A stretch of 64,000 nucleotides of DNA. It comes from Dyadobacter sp. 50-39 (GTDB lineage Bacteria; Bacteroidota; Bacteroidia; Cytophagales; Spirosomataceae). How positions within the stretch are numbered: position 1 is the stretch's first letter; each line of letters begins with the position of its first letter. The position numbers were made by a program, and so were the translations under genes. Below the pieces are notes generated by a model that was not told where the DNA came from, did not search any database, and was given only the letters and a program-made list of their open reading frames with translations. The stretch spans positions 682,001-746,000 of the forward strand of contig MKSR01000040.1 in the NCBI GenBank assembly GCA_001898145.1, read 5' to 3'. Positions 32,665 through 41,945 of this stretch are shown here, in pieces.

Positions 32665-35385
32665 ATGAGAGTCGCGCTGATCGCTTTCCTGTTCCTGACC
32701 TTGTTTGCCGGCTGTGCCGAAAAACACAAGGAGGATTATGTGATCGGGTTCTCCCAATGCACCGGCGACGATGAATGGCGGCGTGCCATGCTCGACGGTA
32801 TGCAGCGCGAGCTGGCATTTCACAATAATACCAAACTGATTTTTAGGGACGCCCACGCCAACAGCGCCGTGCAGGTGAGGCAGATCGAAGAACTGCTCCA
32901 AAGCGGCATTCAGCTGCTGATCGTTTCGCCCAATGAGTCGGACCCGCTTACGCCCGTGATCGAGCAGGCTTACAAGAAGGGGATTCCGGTGGTGGTGGTG
33001 GACAGGCGCACTTCTTCGCCCTACTACACGGCTTATGTGGGCGGGGATAATTACCAGGTCGGCAAAACCGTGGGCGAATATGCCGCTGCGCTGCTCGGCG
33101 GCAATGGCAGGATGATCGAGATCACCGGCCTGCCACGCTCCTCTCCTGCCTCAGACCGCCACCGAGGCCTTGTGGACGCCCTTTCGACCCGCCCGGGCAT
33201 TCAGCGCGTGGCGACATTGAACGGGCAATGGGAAAAGGATATAGCCAAAAAAGAGCTGCGGAAAGTACTGCCGCGTTTCCCGGACCTGGATCTGATCTTC
33301 GCCCAGAACGAGGTGATGGCCATGGGAGCGCGGGAGGTATGTAACGAGGTTTTCCCGGACCGCAAGATCCGTGTGATCGGCGTCGACGGGCTTCCGGGGC
33401 AGTTCGGAGACATTCAGATGGTGTACGACGGCCACATTACCGCCACCGCATTGTACCCCACCGGCGGCGAGGAAGCAGCGCGCGTGGCGATGAATATCCT
33501 CCAAAAACAGCCCTACCAGAAAGAAAACCTGCTGCAAACCGCCATAATCGATTCTTCGAACGTGCGGATGATCAAAATGCAGACCGACAAGATGATCGCC
33601 CAGCAGAACGACATTGAGCGGCAGCAGGCGCGTATCGACGAGCAGCTGGAAATTTACCATACGCAGCGCGGGCTGCTCTATGTGATGACCGGGCTGTTCA
33701 TTGTGTCCATCATCCTCGGCTCTGTGGCTTTGTATTCGCTGATCGAGAACAAAAAAATTAACCGGGAGTTGAATTCCAAAAACACAGAGATCCTGATCCA
33801 GCGGAACCGCATCCAGGATATCGCCGAGAAAGCGCAGGAGGCTACGGAATCGAAATTCAGGTTCTTCACCAATATTTCCCACGAATTCCGTACGCCGCTC
33901 ACGCTCATACTCGCGCCGGTGGAAGAGCTGCTCCGGCAGAAAAACGAAAGCGCGGCGGTGAAAAAAAACCTCTCGCTCGTGCAGAAGAACGCGAGGCGGC
34001 TGCTTTGGCTCGTGAACCAGCTGATGGATTTCCGCAAGATCGAAAGCGGCAAGATCCGGTTGCAGGTGGCCGAAAACGACATCGTAGCATTCATCAGGGA
34101 CCTCATGCTGCCTTTCGAGCAGATCGCCCGGAAACGCAGGATCGACTTCCGGCTGGTTACCCCCTTGAACGAGCTGAAAGTGTGGTTTGACAGGGATATG
34201 ATGGATAAGGTACTGTTCAACCTCCTTTCCAATGCATTCAAGTTTACGCCGGACTGGGGGCATATTTACATCCATATCACCGCTACCGCCGCCGACGTGT
34301 CCATTCAAGTGCAGGATAATGGCTCGGGCCTGACCGAGGCGGACATTGCCGGGGCATTTGAAATGTTTTACCAGGGAAAAAATTCGACCAAAGGTACCGG
34401 GCTCGGCCTGCCGCTTTCCCGCGAGTTCGTGGAACTGCACCAGGGCACCATTACCGCCGATGGCAAAAAAGGCGAAGGCGCTACCTTCACTGTTGTACTG
34501 CCCCTCGGGAACACGCATTTCCAACCGGAAGACATGGCCGATCCTGCTGCCGACACCATCGGGCAATCCGTCACCTGGTCTGCTGCCGGCATGGAGAACG
34601 AAAGCCCTCCCGCTCCATCCGACCGCCAGGACCTTCCTACCGTAGTCTTGATAGAGGATAATGAGGATTTGCTGGGTTTCGTCACAGGACTGTTGCAAAA
34701 CCAGTATGAGGTCATTACCGCCACCAACGGGAAGACCGGGCTCGATCAATGCTTCGACACCGTGCCCGACCTGATCGTATGCGACGTCATGCTGCCGGGT
34801 ATGGACGGCTTGCAGATTACGTCCACGCTCAAAGCAGACATGCGCACGTCGCACATTCCCGTGATATTGCTTACGGCGAAAAATACCCCCGAGCAGCAGA
34901 TCGAGGGCATGCAGGCAAGAGCCGATATGTACCTGACCAAACCTTTCAGTCCCCGGTTTTTGCAGGAGAGCATCCGCAGCTTACTGACAAACAGGCAGTT
35001 GCTGCAATCTGCCCAGGTCGGCAGGAATATCGGCGATTCCGACCCGGGGATATCCCGGCTCGACAAGAAATTCGTGAACGAGCTCCGCGCACTCATCGTC
35101 TCCCGCCTCGACGACCCCACCCTCACCGTGGAATCTATCGGTAAGGAAATGGGGCTGTCGCGCGTGCAGCTTTTCCGTAAAACCAAAGCGTTGCTCGGCG
35201 GGGGTACCAACGACGTCATCCTGAACCTGCGCCTCGAAAAAGCCTGCGCATTGCTCCGCAACCCCGACCTGACCGTCGCAGAAATAGCCGACCAGACCGG
35301 ATTTACTTCCCAGAGCTATTTTTCGACGGTTTTCAAAACCCGGTTTGGGGTATCGCCTAAGGATTGGCGGCTGGTGAAGAGTTGA
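32665..35385 (+). CDS. Hybrid two-component regulator with LacI-type periplasmic sugar sensor (BT1754-like)
   Basis: 906 residues. N-terminal signal with Cys17 (LFAGC), then a periplasmic sugar-binding domain of the LacI/ribose-binding type at about 24-305 (YVIGFSQCTGDDEWRRAMLDGMQREL; AYVGGDNYQVGKTVGEY; RVIGVDGLPGQFGDIQ). One membrane helix at about 337-360. Then HisKA with H406 in FFTNISHEFRTPL, HATPase with GTGLGLPLSREF, receiver with D707 in LIVCDVMLPGMDG, and an AraC-type HTH (GLSRVQLFRKTKALL; QTGFTSQSYFSTVFKTRFGVSPKDW). The same architecture in B. thetaiotaomicron BT1754 senses fructose and activates its fructan locus. Its 3' end overlaps the converging patatin gene by 29 nt. Confidence 0.95.
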   Translation: MRVALIAFLFLTLFAGCAEKHKEDYVIGFSQCTGDDEWRRAMLDGMQRELAFHNNTKLIFRDAHANSAVQVRQIEELLQSGIQLLIVSPNESDPLTPVIEQAYKKGIPVVVVDRRTSSPYYTAYVGGDNYQVGKTVGEYAAALLGGNGRMIEITGLPRSSPASDRHRGLVDALSTRPGIQRVATLNGQWEKDIAKKELRKVLPRFPDLDLIFAQNEVMAMGAREVCNEVFPDRKIRVIGVDGLPGQFGDIQMVYDGHITATALYPTGGEEAARVAMNILQKQPYQKENLLQTAIIDSSNVRMIKMQTDKMIAQQNDIERQQARIDEQLEIYHTQRGLLYVMTGLFIVSIILGSVALYSLIENKKINRELNSKNTEILIQRNRIQDIAEKAQEATESKFRFFTNISHEFRTPLTLILAPVEELLRQKNESAAVKKNLSLVQKNARRLLWLVNQLMDFRKIESGKIRLQVAENDIVAFIRDLMLPFEQIARKRRIDFRLVTPLNELKVWFDRDMMDKVLFNLLSNAFKFTPDWGHIYIHITATAADVSIQVQDNGSGLTEADIAGAFEMFYQGKNSTKGTGLGLPLSREFVELHQGTITADGKKGEGATFTVVLPLGNTHFQPEDMADPAADTIGQSVTWSAAGMENESPPAPSDRQDLPTVVLIEDNEDLLGFVTGLLQNQYEVITATNGKTGLDQCFDTVPDLIVCDVMLPGMDGLQITSTLKADMRTSHIPVILLTAKNTPEQQIEGMQARADMYLTKPFSPRFLQESIRSLLTNRQLLQSAQVGRNIGDSDPGISRLDKKFVNELRALIVSRLDDPTLTVESIGKEMGLSRVQLFRKTKALLGGGTNDVILNLRLEKACALLRNPDLTVAEIADQTGFTSQSYFSTVFKTRFGVSPKDWRLVKS

Positions 35386-37192
35386 TCGGGCCATCCGCTG
35401 CCGAACTTTTGGTATGCGCTTCATGCTCCCTGGCCAAGGCAATGAGCTGCTCAGGCGATGTAGTTCCAGGCGACGCAATCGCAGCTGCCATCGACGGGTG
35501 CAGCCTGAATCCCGGCAGATAGGTGTCCGGAAGCGACGCATCCTGCGAAAGCAAAAATGCGCGCCAGATCAGTCGTGCCCTTTCCAGCACCTGCTGGTCT
35601 TTCGCGGGTAGCGGCGAACCCGGCTGCTGCCTGCCGATTTTCTCGAAATAAACAAGAATGCGATAAGTGAGCGTGATTTCCGCACTGGCGATGATCGGAT
35701 CCATCCTGAACCGGTCTTTAAGCCACCAGAGGGTTGTACCCATTTTGCTGGCCGTCTCGATAATCGGAATAAAAACCCGGCTCTGTGCCCGAAGCGAGTT
35801 TCGGTTCGGATCGCTAGCGCGGTCGGCGTCCCGGAGTATGCCGGTGAGAATACCGGCGATTACCTTGGGCCTGAATGTGTTCCCGTCGTCGTACACCAGC
35901 CCGTAGTTCAGCGATCTTACCCTTCTCAAAAACACCGATAACAGCAATTTCACCCCCGTCATAATCCTCACATTGAGCAGGTATCCCCATTGCGCGAATG
36001 TAAATTTCAGAAACACCGGCATGCCCATGCGGTAAATATCCGGTTGGAGCGCATCGAAACGGTCGGCCACATTTTCCCAAACCTTTCCCAGGGCAAAAAG
36101 GATAGCCGAGATCGTCAGCGCTACACCGGCGAGCAGCCCAAAAAAGAAGTTGCCGCCACTGGTTGCACGGAGTTGCAGAACACCCAGCAGGACAGCAATG
36201 GCAAGGCTTAGAAGCGTAATCAGATTAATGGTTTTCCCGATCCTTCCAAGTGGCTGCTTTTTCCCCGCCTGAGGGCCGGGACCTGGCGGGGTGTAGATTT
36301 CTTTCTCCGCACTGGCCACATCGGCGATCAACAGCAATGTTGAGGGATCCAGTAAAGGATTGTGAACAGCATTGTCTATGCTGGCAAGGTAATCTGCATT
36401 GCGGTTATTAGCCGTAACAATGGCCTCGATCCCCTGGTTGTCGTAAACGCCGCCATCGATCACCCCCAGCCGTTCGATGTCCACAATGGTGCCATTGGAA
36501 GTCTGGAACACGAGCGCGGGGTCATTTTTCGAAAAAAAATCATCGGGTAAAACGAGGGGCTCAAAACCCACCGGAAAGCAGGATGAAGAAGCGACGATAT
36601 CTGCTATACGAATCGTACGGGCCCGGCCCCGCGGGATGGTTATATTGCCGTTACCGATATAATAGCTATCGAAGGTACGGCCCTTTTCGGTGACCTGATC
36701 GGGCAACTGGCTTGCATACTGAAACCGGAATGCGGTACCGGTGTTGAGCTCGGTGGCACTGAAAATAACCGATTGCAGGTGGAAAGGTACAGCAGGGACA
36801 TCCGGTTGCCAGAAAAGGTCGAAGCGTTCGCGACCGTACAGCTGCTCATGGTACGTATCCGCAAATGCGCGGATCAGCTTGTAGTTGGCACCGGGAGTAT
36901 CCGCGGCTTTCCCCCAATTCCGGACCGAGTTTTCGAGGATTTCGTCGCGTCCGAGGATTTTGTAAAAATCATCGTAAATCATATCCATCGACTGTCCCCG
37001 CTTTCTCCGGGCCGCATAGAATGCGCCGGTAATGGTACCGCCCGAAATCGTTGACAACATCTGTACATTTTCGAGCACCCCCAGCAAATGCAGGAGGTTA
37101 AGCGTGCCCAATCCGTAGGCCGCAGCACGAAAGCCGCCGCCTGAAATAGTCAATGCAATGCGTTCAAAAGTCGCTTCTCCGGTCTCAGCCAT
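35357..37192 (-). CDS. Patatin-like phospholipase with a membrane hairpin
   Basis: 611 residues, last gene of a three-gene cassette. The patatin fold is at about 10-290: oxyanion loop GGGFRAAAYGLG (18-29), nucleophile S50 in STISGG, and catalytic D246 in VIDGGVYDNQG, so the Ser/Asp dyad is complete. Two hydrophobic segments follow at about 321-341 and 347-369 (INLITLLSLAIAVLLGVLQL; FGLLAGVALTISAILFALG), then about 240 residues with no recognised domain. No signal peptide: the lipase domain is probably cytoplasmic and tethered to the membrane. It would cleave acyl chains from membrane lipids. The MBL-fold gene ends 28 nt upstream. Known membrane-attacking patatins occur in defence systems such as CBASS, but no nucleotide cyclase is present here. 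Confidence 0.88.
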   Translation of the reverse strand: MAETGEATFERIALTISGGGFRAAAYGLGTLNLLHLLGVLENVQMLSTISGGTITGAFYAARRKRGQSMDMIYDDFYKILGRDEILENSVRNWGKAADTPGANYKLIRAFADTYHEQLYGRERFDLFWQPDVPAVPFHLQSVIFSATELNTGTAFRFQYASQLPDQVTEKGRTFDSYYIGNGNITIPRGRARTIRIADIVASSSCFPVGFEPLVLPDDFFSKNDPALVFQTSNGTIVDIERLGVIDGGVYDNQGIEAIVTANNRNADYLASIDNAVHNPLLDPSTLLLIADVASAEKEIYTPPGPGPQAGKKQPLGRIGKTINLITLLSLAIAVLLGVLQLRATSGGNFFFGLLAGVALTISAILFALGKVWENVADRFDALQPDIYRMGMPVFLKFTFAQWGYLLNVRIMTGVKLLLSVFLRRVRSLNYGLVYDDGNTFRPKVIAGILTGILRDADRASDPNRNSLRAQSRVFIPIIETASKMGTTLWWLKDRFRMDPIIASAEITLTYRILVYFEKIGRQQPGSPLPAKDQQVLERARLIWRAFLLSQDASLPDTYLPGFRLHPSMAAAIASPGTTSPEQLIALAREHEAHTKSSAADGPINSSPAANP

Positions 37193-37220
37193 CTTGTCTG
37201 GGGGTTAAGGGTTAGTAAAA

Positions 37221-38777
37221 TTATAGGGCCGTATCATGGATGACATAGTCGAAATACATCTCTTCGACGGTCGCTCGGGAGAGAAACGCGTCCCAGGCTG
37301 GCGCAGGCAATGTGGCTTTTCGGGTAAAAGCTGCCTGATCGGTCTGGAAAATGCGGCCACTGGTTTTTTCTTCCAGCGCCCTTCGGATAGAAGGCAACGG
37401 GTGGCGCCACGGTGGGTTATTTTTAGTGAGCGCCCATTTGTTCACCGCCGTGATCATGGCCGTAAATTCCGAGGCATATTTACCTGTCGCCATCCACGAA
37501 AGGTTCGGGTACTCATCGGCCGTCTGCCCGGCAAGTGTCGCATTGTGGCTGCAATGGTGTGCTACCTTGTACAGCACCGTGCGTCCGAGCAGTTCGCGTA
37601 CAGTTACTTCCTCATCGCCCGATCGCCATGTGTTTTGTGGCCACGATATCCAGTTACCGCGTTGGGCATCGCCTGCAAACAGCAGGACTTTTCCGGAGCG
37701 CGGCAGTTCAAACGCAAGCACGAGGCTCGTGTTATTGATACCGGTATTCAACTGCAATGCAAGACTTTCCGCTGAATACAACCATTCGTGATCGATCCGT
37801 CGCCAGGGAGCATCAGCCGCTACCTCCGCTTTGTCGGCTTGCTCGTCGGATTCGTCGTGTCCATAGTAATCCGCGACGAACTGACCCGGCTTGCTATCCG
37901 AGAACGACAAGTGAAAACGGGCATCAAAGGGTGATTTCCGGTCTCCGGGTGCCGTATTGGCCGCAGCCAGCATGGAAAAGCCATTGGCAGGAGAGTCGTC
38001 GTCCGGAAAAGCTTCGGTACCTCGCGGATCCTCGTCAGTCAGCAGGTCTTCATCCCGTGGTGGTCCGAAAACGTAAACCTTCGTACGGGAAGCGGCTATT
38101 TCCCGCTCATCGCCGGGCATGAGATACTCAATGCCGCCATGGGCAGCTGCTTTGTCTTTGATAAGTTTAAGTCCTTGCTTGTTAACCGACCTGGTGATGT
38201 CCTTATCTGCCGCGAAAAAATCTTCCGTCCCGAATGCCGCCTTTTCGCTGCCGGTTTCCAGTTCCAGAAGGCTGTCCAATCGGTTGAGCCGGCGTAGACC
38301 GTCGTCGTCAGCTGCGAGCGCTACGAGCTGTTTCCTCGCTTCCAAAAGTCCCAGAAGCTGGTCTTTGTGGCGTTGCCGGAGGGTGTTAGCCAATTCGTCA
38401 TCCGGGTCCTCAGTCCACGCGAACCAGGCTTTGTCTATCGCCAGATTTTGAAAATATGGTTTCGTTTTCTTCCAGATTCCGTTGAGATGATCCTGATGTT
38501 CATGCGTAACAATCATCAGGTCAAGATGATTGCCGGTCGAATCGCCGATATGTTTGACGATTTCTTCGATCTTTGGGCCTTTCCGGAAGCCGGTCTCCGC
38601 AGTGGGCGAAGGGTGAATGAAATCTTGCGAACCAGGTTTCAACCCGCAGTCGATCAGCACGTAATAAGGCTTGGCGGGATTGTCTGTGGCGAAGGCCAGG
38701 AGGAAACAGTCGCCATGGCCCTGGCGGTACATGCGAACGGTCACGCCGTCAGTCGGGGGGATCAGAAGCTTGCTCAT
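37221..38777 (-). CDS. MBL-fold metallo-hydrolase (ComEC/Rec2-like catalytic domain)
   Basis: 518 residues, middle gene of the cassette. Metal-site signature THEHQDH at 91-97 (HxHxDH), preceded by a strand with LIDCG, and completed by LLFAGDAQRGNW (metal-bridging Asp) and LYKVAHHCSHNAT (late His) in the C-terminal half. A long acidic insertion between about 140 and 330 (rich in Asp/Glu, e.g. DEDLLTDEDPRGTEAFPDDDSP) is larger than in minimal MBL domains. No signal peptide or membrane helix, so cytoplasmic. The closest general type is the soluble MBL domain of ComEC-like proteins, which cut nucleic acids or phosphodiesters; substrate unknown. Its start overlaps the stop of the metallopeptidase gene (ATGA-type). 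Confidence 0.88.
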   Translation of the reverse strand: MSKLLIPPTDGVTVRMYRQGHGDCFLLAFATDNPAKPYYVLIDCGLKPGSQDFIHPSPTAETGFRKGPKIEEIVKHIGDSTGNHLDLMIVTHEHQDHLNGIWKKTKPYFQNLAIDKAWFAWTEDPDDELANTLRQRHKDQLLGLLEARKQLVALAADDDGLRRLNRLDSLLELETGSEKAAFGTEDFFAADKDITRSVNKQGLKLIKDKAAAHGGIEYLMPGDEREIAASRTKVYVFGPPRDEDLLTDEDPRGTEAFPDDDSPANGFSMLAAANTAPGDRKSPFDARFHLSFSDSKPGQFVADYYGHDESDEQADKAEVAADAPWRRIDHEWLYSAESLALQLNTGINNTSLVLAFELPRSGKVLLFAGDAQRGNWISWPQNTWRSGDEEVTVRELLGRTVLYKVAHHCSHNATLAGQTADEYPNLSWMATGKYASEFTAMITAVNKWALTKNNPPWRHPLPSIRRALEEKTSGRIFQTDQAAFTRKATLPAPAWDAFLSRATVEEMYFDYVIHDTAL

Positions 38778-40777
38778 AGGGGATCGGAATGGAGTAATGC
38801 GAATGGCTCGTTTTGCAAAGAATTACTGGTAATACCCAGGCTGAGCGCCAAGCCGCTGTCGAATGCATTCCCGTTGACCGCCAGTTCGCCGGCCTTGAAT
38901 TTCCGGACGCGTTCCAGCTCCGCATTGTCGGTAATGGTACCGCAGGTCCGGATCACACGCAATATTTCCTGCGTTGCGGGATCGATCAGGATCGTGCATC
39001 CCGAGCGAAAGATGAAATCGCCCCTGTCCGCTTTCAACTGTTCGAAAGTCAATGCATCCTTCCGTTTCTGCTCTTCCGCATCGAAGTAGCCCCGCCTGCG
39101 TTGTGTGATTTCGACGATATATGCCGTGTAAATGCTGCCCCTGCTGGTTCTGCGAATAGTGGGCCGCACCGCGTGCACTTCCACTGTCGGGTTTCCATGT
39201 TCATCCCGGTAAACGGTGGCCGGGGTGTTTGATCCATCGAGCACCAAGCCAAAAATCATCGCGTAATCATTCTTGTAATGATCTCCTTCATACAACCACT
39301 TCCACCATTTGAAACGCAGCGGGTCCAGAGACTTCCATACTTCGAACCGATCGCTCTCAAGATTCCATTCCACTGCGTTCCCGGTGAAAAAACTTTTCAG
39401 GTAAAGTTTCTGCCCGGCCATTTCCGATTTCGAAAAATCGTCGCCCCTCACCACGCCTTGACGGCTCGCAAGCAGATTCTCCATCAGATCGTCACCGGTA
39501 GGCCAGGCCAGCGTTTCGATACCCAGATTCGTTACGCTGCGCGGATAAATACCCCATTCCCGAAAACTCTCGATGAACACAATCCTGAAACTGCCTTCTT
39601 CCTCCGGCATATAGTCGATGTCGGCCGTGACAATGGCTCGCAGGAAGTCTCCGAACGTAATATCCACCGGTGGGCAATAGTCGATGGCCCGAATGCACAT
39701 TTGCAGCACCCGGTCAGCGCAGGCGGCGGCCTCCCTTGACAGCCTCCTGGTCAGATCGGGATGGATTTCGCCCTCAGGCAATGCACCCGATCCGCCTGTT
39801 GCGATGCGGAACAGGTCGGCCGTGCGTGAGCGGTATATCAACAGGAATGCACGGAAAACCGCTGCTACCAGAATGCTCCCCCGGTCGTGCGGGCTCATGG
39901 TTTTTTGCAACACGAGCGGGTCGGGCTGCCTGGCTTCCCATTTTCCCGCTTTGTTAAGACCGCCGAGTGCATCCCGGAGGGCCGTGCCGCGCCCGGTAGC
40001 CTGGCCGAATTGTTGTGCCAACTGGCTCAGCAGACTCTCTGATTCCAGGTTGCCGCGCGTCTTGCTGATCTGGCTTTCGAGCACCACCGGATACGAAAAG
40101 TGCTGAAAGAGAGCCACAATGTCCGCGAACGCTTCATGGAATGCATGCACGTCCGGATTACTCGGCTCGTTGAACCGCGGATGCACGCCGTCGAGCAATG
40201 CATGGGTAACCTCATGCGCGATGATGTCGTGGGAAAGACAGGTATAAACGAGCGTACCGGGCATTGTGTGCCGATCGCGGCTTGTGGCGGGGAAATAACC
40301 AAAAAGGATGGCCTTCTTTGCCGGACTGTAATAGGCATTGCGGTCACGAATGGCGTGTGGGTATATACGCAGCCGCCTTACGAACTGGTTTCTGTATTCA
40401 TTACCGACTTTGAAGCGCCTGTCGCCCCAAAATGCCACCCGGCCCAAAGCACGCTCGAAGTGGCTGATCGTTGTCATTGCGACGGCATAGACCATTTGCT
40501 GATGAAACTGCGGGTTTGATTCGGAGGGGAGCAAACCATCGCGGGCAAGCAGGTTAGGATCGTTGAGATCGACCGGCGCGTAGCCCGTCCCGCTGGCCGG
40601 ATCGTAATCCACTACTTCAATATACTCTCCCACGGGCCCTTGGAGCAAACCCTTTTCCCATGGTATCGAAAGAACGATCTGATTGATGCTGGACGTTTCC
40701 AGCACGGTTGCCAGGCTCGGATCAAAAGTAAAAATCCGCAGGCGGCGTGAAGCTGGTGGATCAACTAGGTAAGGCAT
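38774..40777 (-). CDS. Thermolysin-like (gluzincin) zinc metallopeptidase
   Basis: 667 residues, first gene of the cassette. Zinc site HEVTH at 188-192 followed by HEAFADIVALFQ, in which E215 is the third ligand, giving the HExxH plus E(A)xxD pattern of M4/M36-like gluzincins. There is no signal peptide, propeptide or secretion domain, unlike secreted thermolysins, so it appears to act inside the cell. The N-terminal ~90 residues (LRIFTFDPSLATVLETSSINQIVLSIPWE) and the C-terminal ~300 residues are not recognised. The C-terminal part has a possible beta-sandwich region (TPATVYRDEHGNPTVEVHAVRPTIRR). It overlaps the MBL gene by 4 nt, implying coupled translation. Confidence 0.85.
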   Translation of the reverse strand: MPYLVDPPASRRLRIFTFDPSLATVLETSSINQIVLSIPWEKGLLQGPVGEYIEVVDYDPASGTGYAPVDLNDPNLLARDGLLPSESNPQFHQQMVYAVAMTTISHFERALGRVAFWGDRRFKVGNEYRNQFVRRLRIYPHAIRDRNAYYSPAKKAILFGYFPATSRDRHTMPGTLVYTCLSHDIIAHEVTHALLDGVHPRFNEPSNPDVHAFHEAFADIVALFQHFSYPVVLESQISKTRGNLESESLLSQLAQQFGQATGRGTALRDALGGLNKAGKWEARQPDPLVLQKTMSPHDRGSILVAAVFRAFLLIYRSRTADLFRIATGGSGALPEGEIHPDLTRRLSREAAACADRVLQMCIRAIDYCPPVDITFGDFLRAIVTADIDYMPEEEGSFRIVFIESFREWGIYPRSVTNLGIETLAWPTGDDLMENLLASRQGVVRGDDFSKSEMAGQKLYLKSFFTGNAVEWNLESDRFEVWKSLDPLRFKWWKWLYEGDHYKNDYAMIFGLVLDGSNTPATVYRDEHGNPTVEVHAVRPTIRRTSRGSIYTAYIVEITQRRRGYFDAEEQKRKDALTFEQLKADRGDFIFRSGCTILIDPATQEILRVIRTCGTITDNAELERVRKFKAGELAVNGNAFDSGLALSLGITSNSLQNEPFALLHSDPL

Positions 40778-40991
40778 AGCAGGATGACAGTTGATAGTAC
40801 GCCGTAAGTTAATGTCACCACCCGAATTTTTTTAGCGGAATTTTACGGTATTTGCTACGGCTATTTCGGCGTAAACGGGTTTCAGCTTAAATCCCCTAAA
40901 AGCCATAAAAAGCCGCTACCAGCAACGCAATGGCGGCATTGCATTGCTGGTAGCGGCGTATTCAGGGTGCTTAAAATCCCGGGCTGATCCG
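40778..40991. other. Intergenic region upstream of the metallopeptidase cassette
   Basis: 214 nt. It must hold the promoter of the leftward cassette; no full TTTG/TAnnTTTG pair was found. The right part carries the long hairpin listed separately. No open frame. Confidence 0.4.
40907..40957 (-). terminator. Long hairpin terminator after the isomerase gene
   Basis: Arms of 21 nt, 40912-40932 and 40937-40957, pair with a single mismatch around a 4 nt GCGG loop. On the minus strand the hairpin is followed by TTTTT. It lies 34 nt after the stop codon of the isomerase gene and insulates it from the metallopeptidase cassette. Confidence 0.8.
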
Positions 40992-41933
40992 TCAGGCCAG
41001 GATTTTCTGCAGGTTTGTATAGCAGGTCTCCACCGTGTCGAGGCCCGGCGCGAGATCGTACTCCACAAAGAAGTACTTCAACCCTGCAATTTGCGCAGCT
41101 TCGAAAATGCGTTTGAACTCCACGACGCCGGTCCCTACCGCGGTAATGCTGGAAAGGTCGGCCTTGATGTCCTTTACGTGCCAGAGCGGGAAGCGGCCCG
41201 GGTGCTCCCGGAACAATGCCACCGGATCCTTTTTTGCCTTGGTGGCCCAGGCCAGGTCGAGCTCCATTTTCACAAGGTTCTTATCGGTTTGCGACAACAC
41301 GAGCTCGTAGGGCGTCTTACCACCGTCCACAGGATCGAACTCGGTCGCGTGGTTATGGTAGGCAAACTGAATGCCCGCCTTTTTCGCAGCTTCGCCTGTT
41401 TTTTGGAACACCCCGATGGAGCTTTTGATCTCGTCGGTCGTGCCTACGGGCGTGCTCGCACATACGAGGTAGCTCAGGCCTGCGGAGGCTGCGTCGTCTA
41501 CCAATTCCTGGTAATTGTCGCGGAGGTTCTTCATCGGTGGAATGGTAATGGGCTTGCCGTCGGAACCGGTGGGCAGTTTGCGTCCCGCAGGCATTTTGAA
41601 CGGTGCGCCCAGGGCGTGATGCGCGCGCCAGGTCATGCCGAGGCCTTCCACCAATGCTTTGAACTCCTTCGGCTCATACCCATAGTATTTCCCCCGCGTG
41701 CTGAATGCAGATTCGATTTCCTTGTACCCGATCTTCGCGATCTGCTCCAATGTCCCTTTGGGATCAGTGTTCATTTTTTCGAAAACCGTGAAAAGCTGGA
41801 TACCGGCTGGTTTCCCGGCCAGGGTAATGCCCGCCTGCCGGGCTGCTTCGACCAGCGACGGGGCTAGTAATGTACCGGCAGCCATCGCGCCTGCACGGGT
41901 CAGGAAGTTTCTTCTGTTTATGTTGTTGCTCAT
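40992..41933 (-). CDS. Tat-exported sugar phosphate isomerase/epimerase-like TIM-barrel protein
   Basis: 313 residues. Twin-arginine signal NRRNFLTRAGAMAAGTLLAPS, so exported folded. The AP endonuclease 2/xylose isomerase-like barrel shows GIQLFTVFEKMNTDPKGTLEQIAKIGYKEIES, FAYHNHATEFDP (metal-binding His and Glu), MELDLAWATKAKKDPVALF and LWHVKDI. Such periplasmic proteins accompany sugar oxidation loci in Bacteroidota and are thought to isomerise or epimerise free sugars or keto-sugars. It begins 12 nt after the sugar dehydrogenase gene and probably shares its transcript. Confidence 0.9.
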   Translation of the reverse strand: MSNNINRRNFLTRAGAMAAGTLLAPSLVEAARQAGITLAGKPAGIQLFTVFEKMNTDPKGTLEQIAKIGYKEIESAFSTRGKYYGYEPKEFKALVEGLGMTWRAHHALGAPFKMPAGRKLPTGSDGKPITIPPMKNLRDNYQELVDDAASAGLSYLVCASTPVGTTDEIKSSIGVFQKTGEAAKKAGIQFAYHNHATEFDPVDGGKTPYELVLSQTDKNLVKMELDLAWATKAKKDPVALFREHPGRFPLWHVKDIKADLSSITAVGTGVVEFKRIFEAAQIAGLKYFFVEYDLAPGLDTVETCYTNLQKILA

Positions 41934-41945
41934 CGTTTCTGCGGA

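Noticed and set aside
33151-34854. 567-codon minus-strand open frame inside the fructan hybrid regulator
   Set aside because: The + strand encodes a complete sensor-kinase-receiver-AraC protein; the antisense product has no recognisable motif.
35357-37192. Patatin gene considered as CapV of a CBASS system
   Set aside because: No CD-NTase, Cap2/Cap3 or HORMA/TRIP13 gene lies nearby; the neighbours are a peptidase and an MBL hydrolase.
40912-40957. Hairpin considered as an attC-like or riboswitch element
   Set aside because: It has the simple form of a perfect stem with a T run on the minus strand directly after a stop codon, so a terminator explains it; no integrase or cassette structure is nearby.
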